Assembly (NCBI GenBank): GCA_002726335.1
Contig: PBSR01000128.1
Coordinates: 1 to 9,242, forward strand
Direction of reading: 5' to 3'
Length of the DNA stretch: 9,242 nt
Source of the DNA: Gemmatimonadaceae bacterium
GTDB taxonomy: Bacteria > Latescibacterota > UBA2968 > UBA8231
Shown: positions 6,281 to 9,242 of the stretch, piece by piece
How positions within the stretch are numbered: position 1 is the stretch's first letter
Layout: each line of letters starts with the position of its first letter
Notes under the pieces: model-generated
What the model saw: only the letters and a program-made list of their open reading frames with translations
Told to the model about the DNA's origin: nothing
Databases searched by the model: none
Program-made: the position numbers and the translations under genes

Positions 6281-6973
6281 TCACGTGTCAGTCTGGGCGA
6301 GCAGATTCTGCAGACGCTGCGGATGGTTGGTCAGGATGCCGTCCACGCCGCAGTCGACGAGGCGCTGCATCTCGTCGGGGTCGTCGGCGTAGAACGGGTG
6401 CACCTCGATCCCGTTCTCATGCGCCTCGTCTACCAGCTCCCGCGTGGTGATGCCGTTGGCCGGCTGCAGGATGCGACAGCCGATCTCGACACATCGGGGT
6501 ACTGACAGATTGGTGCAGATCTCGATCTCCGGCAGGACCCGCCGCGCCGACAGCATGTTCGCCTCCGAACCCGTGACGAAGGCCGTCGCCAGCAGGTCTC
6601 GTCGCACAAGCTCGTCCACCACGAGCGGTACCAGTCTGTCCCGATCCGTGTCCGTCGCCTTCAGGTGCACGTTCAGGCGCATGTCCCCGGGCATGAGGTC
6701 GAGAGCCTGTTCCAGCGTGAGAAACCGCTCGCCTCCGGCATCGAGCTCGAGGATCCGGGCCAGCTCCATATCGGCCACGCGCCCCTCGCCATCCGAAATG
6801 CGATCGACACTGTCGTCGTGAATGACGACAAGGCCCTCGTCCCGGGTGAGGCGCACATCAAACTCGATGGCGTCCACGGCGAGGTCGGTGGCAGCCTGGA
6901 AGGCCGCAGCTGTGTTCTCCGGGTATTCACCGGAAGCACCGCGATGGGCTGTCACCGCCACAGAGCGTCTCAC
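6281..6973 (-). CDS. Glycerophosphodiester phosphodiesterase family protein
   Basis: 230 residues, the usual length of a compact GDPD. GTG at 6973 overlaps the stop of the upstream amidohydrolase gene (GTGA across 6970-6973), so it is the second gene of a coupled pair. The family is a TIM barrel that splits glycerol-3-phosphate from phosphodiesters with a divalent metal. Seen: AHRGASGEYPENT (9-21) with H10-R11 and PENT, IEFDVRLTRD (36-45) with E37 and D39 as metal ligands, VVIHDD (49-54) with H52 as the second catalytic His, and LNVHLK (100-105). In most members the last motif is N-x-E-x-K, with the Glu as a metal ligand; here it is H103, with K105 kept. The usual Trp near the C-terminus (V-x-x-W-T-V-N) is replaced by a PFYADD stretch (193-198). 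There is no signal peptide. It may act on a phosphodiester linked to the sugar handled by the cluster. Confidence 0.88.
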   Translation of the reverse strand: MRRSVAVTAHRGASGEYPENTAAAFQAATDLAVDAIEFDVRLTRDEGLVVIHDDSVDRISDGEGRVADMELARILELDAGGERFLTLEQALDLMPGDMRLNVHLKATDTDRDRLVPLVVDELVRRDLLATAFVTGSEANMLSARRVLPEIEICTNLSVPRCVEIGCRILQPANGITTRELVDEAHENGIEVHPFYADDPDEMQRLVDCGVDGILTNHPQRLQNLLAQTDT

Positions 6974-7962
6974 TCATTGCGCTCCTGTCGCAGCTGCGCC
7001 AGAAAGCGGCGTGCATTGCCGGAGAAGTGATCCTCGACCTCATCCTGCGTCAGGCCCAGCATGTCGGCCACCTGACGCTCCTGTCGCAGCTGCTCGTAGA
7101 TCACGAGTGTGGGTGTGGGATTGCAGTGCGGCAGGCTCGTATGGCCGGAGAAGTACTCCCAGGCGTGGCCATAGGTGATGTACTTCCCGCGGGCGCATCC
7201 GGCGACGATGTTGTCGGAGCCGAACATGACGCGGCGGCGATCCTCGTGCTTCATCAGCAGGAAGTGGGAGTACAGGTCGTTTACTGCTGACGTGTCGTAC
7301 CAGATGTTGGGCAGGTCGGTCAGAAACTCGATGGCCTCCTGCATCATGAAGGCGTTAAAGGCCCGGGCACAGTGGGCCAGGATCCACTGCGCTCCCGGAT
7401 ACTGCCGTGTGTAGCGCGCCAGGTCCTGCTGGTTCTCGGGATCTGCCACACCCCGCCGTCTGGCCAGGTGCATGGTGATGGCCAGACCCATGTCGTGGGC
7501 CACCTCGATCAGGGGCTCGGGCAGGAAGTCGCCGATACGGGCTTCGGCGGGATCAGTGGCGAACAGACGGTAGGGCTTCAGGCCCAAAAAGCTGTGCCGC
7601 TTCACTTGGGCCGCGACATACTCCGGAGACATGTCCGGTGTCACCGCCATGTTCACGGCGGAATCGGAATCGGCCGCCAGCTGCCGGGCCATCCAGTCGT
7701 TGTGCCCCTCCACATCCATACCCACCACCGGAGTCCCGAGGATCAGATAGTGCATCTGTCGCCCCGGGTACAGCCTCGCTGCCCAGTCCAGGTGCGACCG
7801 GTAGTCGAAAGGCGTACGCAGACCCTTCGCCTCCCCGCCAGCGGGGGCGTGCACCTCCGACCACATGTGCGTGTGCATATCGTAGATGGTGGAGGGGACG
7901 AACTCCTCCAGTTCCGTCTCCCAGATCTCGCGGTCGAAGTCGATGTACTCAAACTCAGCCAT
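6970..7962 (-). CDS. Amidohydrolase family 2 (TIM-barrel metal-dependent hydrolase)
   Basis: 330 residues. ATG at 7962 is chosen because GGAAGGG lies about 8 bases upstream; the frame is open to 8055, but the extra residues look unlike the family and cover the promoter region. Family PF04909 includes sugar lactonases, decarboxylases and amide hydrolases that use a Zn2+- or Mn2+-like ion. Seen: YDMHTHMW (27-34) with the H30-x-H32 metal pair, ITMHLAR (162-168) with H165, WILAHCARAFN (193-203) with H197, and FGSDN (247-251) with D250. All expected metal-site residues are present. It heads a two-gene operon with the GDPD-like gene and converges on the enolase/CBM9 operon. Since amidohydrolase_2 lactonases pair with enolase-superfamily dehydratases in acid-sugar pathways such as L-fucose oxidation, a lactonase role is the leading guess, not proven. 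Confidence 0.85.
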   Translation of the reverse strand: MAEFEYIDFDREIWETELEEFVPSTIYDMHTHMWSEVHAPAGGEAKGLRTPFDYRSHLDWAARLYPGRQMHYLILGTPVVGMDVEGHNDWMARQLAADSDSAVNMAVTPDMSPEYVAAQVKRHSFLGLKPYRLFATDPAEARIGDFLPEPLIEVAHDMGLAITMHLARRRGVADPENQQDLARYTRQYPGAQWILAHCARAFNAFMMQEAIEFLTDLPNIWYDTSAVNDLYSHFLLMKHEDRRRVMFGSDNIVAGCARGKYITYGHAWEYFSGHTSLPHCNPTPTLVIYEQLRQERQVADMLGLTQDEVEDHFSGNARRFLAQLRQERNE

Positions 7963-8004
7963 GGCAACCCTTCCGGGTCGGTGTAGTAGTGTGTAGTTCC
8001 CCTC

Positions 8005-8033
8005 GATTAAGGGTTTCACCAGACCGTCGTCAA
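8005..8033 (-). promoter_or_regulatory. Candidate promoter of the amidohydrolase-GDPD operon
   Basis: On the minus strand TTGACG (8028-8033, 5 of 6 consensus bases) is followed after 17 bases by TTAATC (8005-8010), a weak -10 box. It lies about 43 bases before the ATG at 7962 and is back to back with the promoter of the plus-strand operon, whose -35 box starts 9 bases away. Right place and good -35, but the poor -10 keeps this tentative. Confidence 0.35.
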
Positions 8034-8041
8034 CCTGCCAC

Positions 8042-8047
8042 TTGACA
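8042..8047 (+). promoter_or_regulatory. Perfect -35 box (TTGACA) of the membrane protein/regulator operon
   Basis: TTGACA matches the sigma-70 -35 consensus in full and lies 70 bases before the ATG at 8117. The matching -10 is not clear: at 17-18 bases spacing the sequence is TTAGTT/TAGTTC. The first operator begins 3 bases after this box, so a bound regulator would cover the core promoter. Confidence 0.5.
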
Positions 8048-8049
8048 AG

Positions 8050-8100
8050 GTTCACGTTATGAACTTAGTTCTCCTCATGAACCGAGTACATCACGCGAAC
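8050..8100. promoter_or_regulatory. Array of three operators, GTTC-N7-GAAC, 18-bp period
   Basis: Three inverted-repeat elements of 15 bp stand in line: GTTCACGTTATGAAC (8050-8064), GTTCTCCTCATGAAC (8068-8082) and GTACATCACGCGAAC (8086-8100). The first has a perfect GTTCA/TGAAC pair; the third has one changed base in the left half. Each starts exactly 18 bases after the last. They fill the space between the -35 box and the ribosome binding site of the membrane protein gene. The operon's second gene encodes a small winged-helix regulator, so self-repression by cooperative binding of three dimers is the natural reading; this is inference from position and symmetry. Confidence 0.65.
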
Positions 8101-8116
8101 TGAGGAGGCAGTCACC

Positions 8117-8722
8117 ATGTCCGACGAACAATCGAAGACGGAAGCCCGGCTATACAGCTCCTACTGGGGTGACGGTCTGCTGGATCTTCTCGTCGGTGTC
8201 GCCCTGCTGACGATCGGCGTGGGATGGTGGCAGGACCAGCCGGTACTGGCCGCTGTCGCGCCGGCGCTCATGGTGCCCCTGTGGGCGCCCTTGCGGCGCC
8301 GGATCGTAGAGCCACGGGCAGGATACGTCGAGTTCTCCCAGGCTCGTCAGTCGCAGACAAGAACCGGCCTGAAGGTGACCTTCGCCCTGCTGGTGGGCAC
8401 GTTCCTTCTGGGGGTGGGATTGTTCCTCTATCTGCAGAGGGCCGAGGGCCCCGAGCCGGTCTCCGGTCTTGGCCACTATATCGCAGGCCTGCCAGCGATG
8501 CTGCTGGCCATAGGTGCGCTCATCGGCGCTCAGATCACCGCCGCTCACCGTTTCAGGGCCTATGCCGTGCTGCTCTTCCTTTGCGGCGCGACGACCATCG
8601 CCATGGGATGGGGACCGGCCATGCCCATGCTGGCCGGCGGCATCGGCGTATTCCTCTCAGGGCTGGTACTGATGGTGCGGTTCCTGCATACGAGCGCCGC
8701 GTTTGATGAGGCCGCGTCGTGA
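8117..8722 (+). CDS. Six-helix integral membrane protein of unknown function
   Basis: 201 residues; ATG at 8117 has a perfect GAGGAGG about 8 bases upstream. Hydrophobic segments at about 19-37, 41-57, 85-106, 120-140, 147-166 and 170-190 predict six membrane helices, with a basic loop (LRRRIVEPR, 59-67) that should face the cytosol. The N-terminus YSSYWGDGLLDLLVGVALL (13-31) has the Y-W-x-D-G-L-x-D pattern that I know from short membrane proteins encoded next to small winged-helix regulators; the function of that group is not known to me. No transporter or enzyme motif was recognised. The gene overlaps the next one by 4 nt (GTGA), so membrane protein and regulator are made together. It may sense or respond to membrane stress or a drug; that is only a guess from the gene pairing. 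Confidence 0.8.
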   Translation: MSDEQSKTEARLYSSYWGDGLLDLLVGVALLTIGVGWWQDQPVLAAVAPALMVPLWAPLRRRIVEPRAGYVEFSQARQSQTRTGLKVTFALLVGTFLLGVGLFLYLQRAEGPEPVSGLGHYIAGLPAMLLAIGALIGAQITAAHRFRAYAVLLFLCGATTIAMGWGPAMPMLAGGIGVFLSGLVLMVRFLHTSAAFDEAAS

Positions 8723-9024
8723 GCGATCCCACAGTACCCGACATCGACACGCTACTGCACGAGCCGGTGCGACTTCGCCTGCTCACGTTCCTGTCCATGT
8801 TGGAACGAGCTGACTTCATGTATCTGCTCCGCCAGAGCGGTGTGAGCAAGGGGAATCTCTCCGTCCAGATGGCCAAACTGGAGGAGGCCGGCATCGTCAG
8901 CGTCGACAAGGAGCTGGTGGATGGCCGGCCGCGTACGACCTATTCGCTGTCAGCCAAAGGTCGCAAGGCCCTCAGCCAGTACAAGCGAACCATGCAGGAA
9001 GTCCTGAGCAAGCTCCCGGACTGA
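8719..9024 (+). CDS. Small winged-helix transcriptional regulator (HTH_34/MarR-like)
   Basis: 101 residues; GTG at 8719 overlaps the stop of the membrane protein gene. The whole protein is one winged-helix domain of the PF13601-like type: LLHEPVRLRLLTFLSML (12-28) is helix 1, ADFMYLLRQSGVSKGNLSVQ (31-50) holds helix 2 and the start of the recognition helix, MAKLEEAGIV (51-60) completes it, and VDGRPRTTYSLSAKGRKAL (67-85) is the wing and last helix. No ligand-binding domain is present, so it probably responds through a partner or through its dimer interface. Proteins of this type usually repress their own operon; the triple GTTC-N7-GAAC array upstream of 8117 is the likely target. A link to the neighbouring catabolic operon, whose divergent promoter is only 9 bases away from this one, is possible. 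Confidence 0.87.
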   Translation: MSDPTVPDIDTLLHEPVRLRLLTFLSMLERADFMYLLRQSGVSKGNLSVQMAKLEEAGIVSVDKELVDGRPRTTYSLSAKGRKALSQYKRTMQEVLSKLPD

Positions 9025-9034
9025 ATGCAAAGAG

Positions 9035-9064
9035 ACGAGAGCCACATGGACCCTCGCCTCTCGT
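9035..9064 (+). terminator. Hairpin after the regulator gene, possible terminator
   Basis: ACGAGAG (9035-9041) pairs with CTCTCGT (9058-9064) across a 16-base loop, 11 bases after the stop of the regulator gene. A run of T is missing (only TT follows), so termination without help from Rho is doubtful; it is the only stem-loop seen at the operon end. Confidence 0.35.
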
Positions 9065-9242
9065 TGAGCCCGCAAGCCCTATCGCTTGGCCGCGTATAAC
9101 CGCGTGAGGATTCGAACCCCGCAGAACCGCAAAAGCCCGTATGCCCGGACCGCTTGCGGTATGGACTCCCTGTCACGCTACCGTGCGAGGTGCCACAGAG
9201 TCAAGAACAGTGGTCTCGATCTTGGGTCGGTTATCTGGGAGA
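9065..9242. other. Non-coding right end with a tRNA T-loop-like motif
   Basis: No coding sequence is supported. On the minus strand, around 9108-9125, GGTTCGAATCC matches the T-loop of tRNA genes, with 4 of 5 possible stem pairs. Neither a matching 7-bp acceptor stem nor an anticodon arm could be built around it. Nearby, ACCGCAA (about 9126-9132) and TTGCGGT (about 9153-9159) form an inverted repeat. It may be a decayed tRNA end or an integration scar. Confidence 0.3.

Noticed and set aside
7372..7986. 204-residue plus-strand frame opposite the amidohydrolase gene
   Set aside because: It is antisense to a gene with a full set of metal-site motifs, and its own sequence has no recognisable domain or ribosome binding site.
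7963..8055. Longer N-terminus for the amidohydrolase
   Set aside because: The added residues do not match the family, would run through the promoter boxes, and ATG 7962 has a clear ribosome binding site.
9095..9190. Complete tRNA gene on the minus strand
   Set aside because: Only the T-arm looks right; the acceptor stem does not pair without a bulge and no anticodon arm of proper size can be formed.
1..9242. CRISPR array, insertion-sequence ends or transposase gene
   Set aside because: No regular direct repeats with spacers and no transposase or integrase motifs were seen on either strand; the only short-period array is the three-operator group at 8050-8100.

Overview
The window comes from a GC-rich bacterium (roughly 60-70% GC in most genes; GTG starts and 4-nt stop/start overlaps are common). 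The gene content fits an uncultivated, carbohydrate-scavenging lineage of the Latescibacterota/Planctomycetota/FCB kind: cytosolic CBM9-like proteins, an enolase-superfamily acid-sugar enzyme, an amidohydrolase, and a winged-helix regulator paired with a membrane protein. That placement is an impression from gene content only.

Left part (1-2451) is a region of gene decay. It starts with the C-terminal part of a PIN-domain (VapC-like) nuclease cut by the window edge, closed by a strong intrinsic terminator. Then, all on the minus strand, come a frameshifted tectonin-like beta-propeller fragment, the C-terminal stub of a DUF4143 AAA+ ATPase, one intact secreted solute-binding protein of visibly lower GC (about 52% in sampled stretches), and a response-regulator remnant in which a receiver fragment is joined out of frame to a Fis-type HTH tail.

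Central part (2452-7962) is the main functional block. Four plus-strand genes overlap each other by 4 nt and look like one translationally coupled operon: an unusual enolase-superfamily protein, two paralogous CBM9-like proteins without signal peptides, and a five-bladed glycosidase-type beta-propeller. Convergent to it is a two-gene minus-strand operon, an amidohydrolase_2 enzyme and a glycerophosphodiester phosphodiesterase-like protein, also overlapping by 4 nt. In known acid-sugar pathways (for example L-fucose oxidation) an amidohydrolase_2 lactonase works with an enolase-superfamily dehydratase, so a cytosolic pathway for an unidentified sugar, sugar acid or phosphodiester-linked glycan is a reasonable inference. 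No dehydrogenase, aldolase or transporter for it lies inside the window.

Right part (7963-9242) holds a divergent promoter region and a two-gene operon: a six-helix membrane protein and a small winged-helix repressor-like protein. Three copies of GTTC-N7-GAAC, spaced exactly 18 bp apart, sit between a perfect TTGACA box and the first gene and are probably the operator array of this regulator. The last 200 bases contain a hairpin and a tRNA T-loop-like motif but no gene I can support.

The best candidates for something undescribed are the CBM9/propeller/enolase/amidohydrolase/GDPD cluster, in which two metalloenzymes carry a His where a conserved acidic metal ligand is expected, and the triple operator array.
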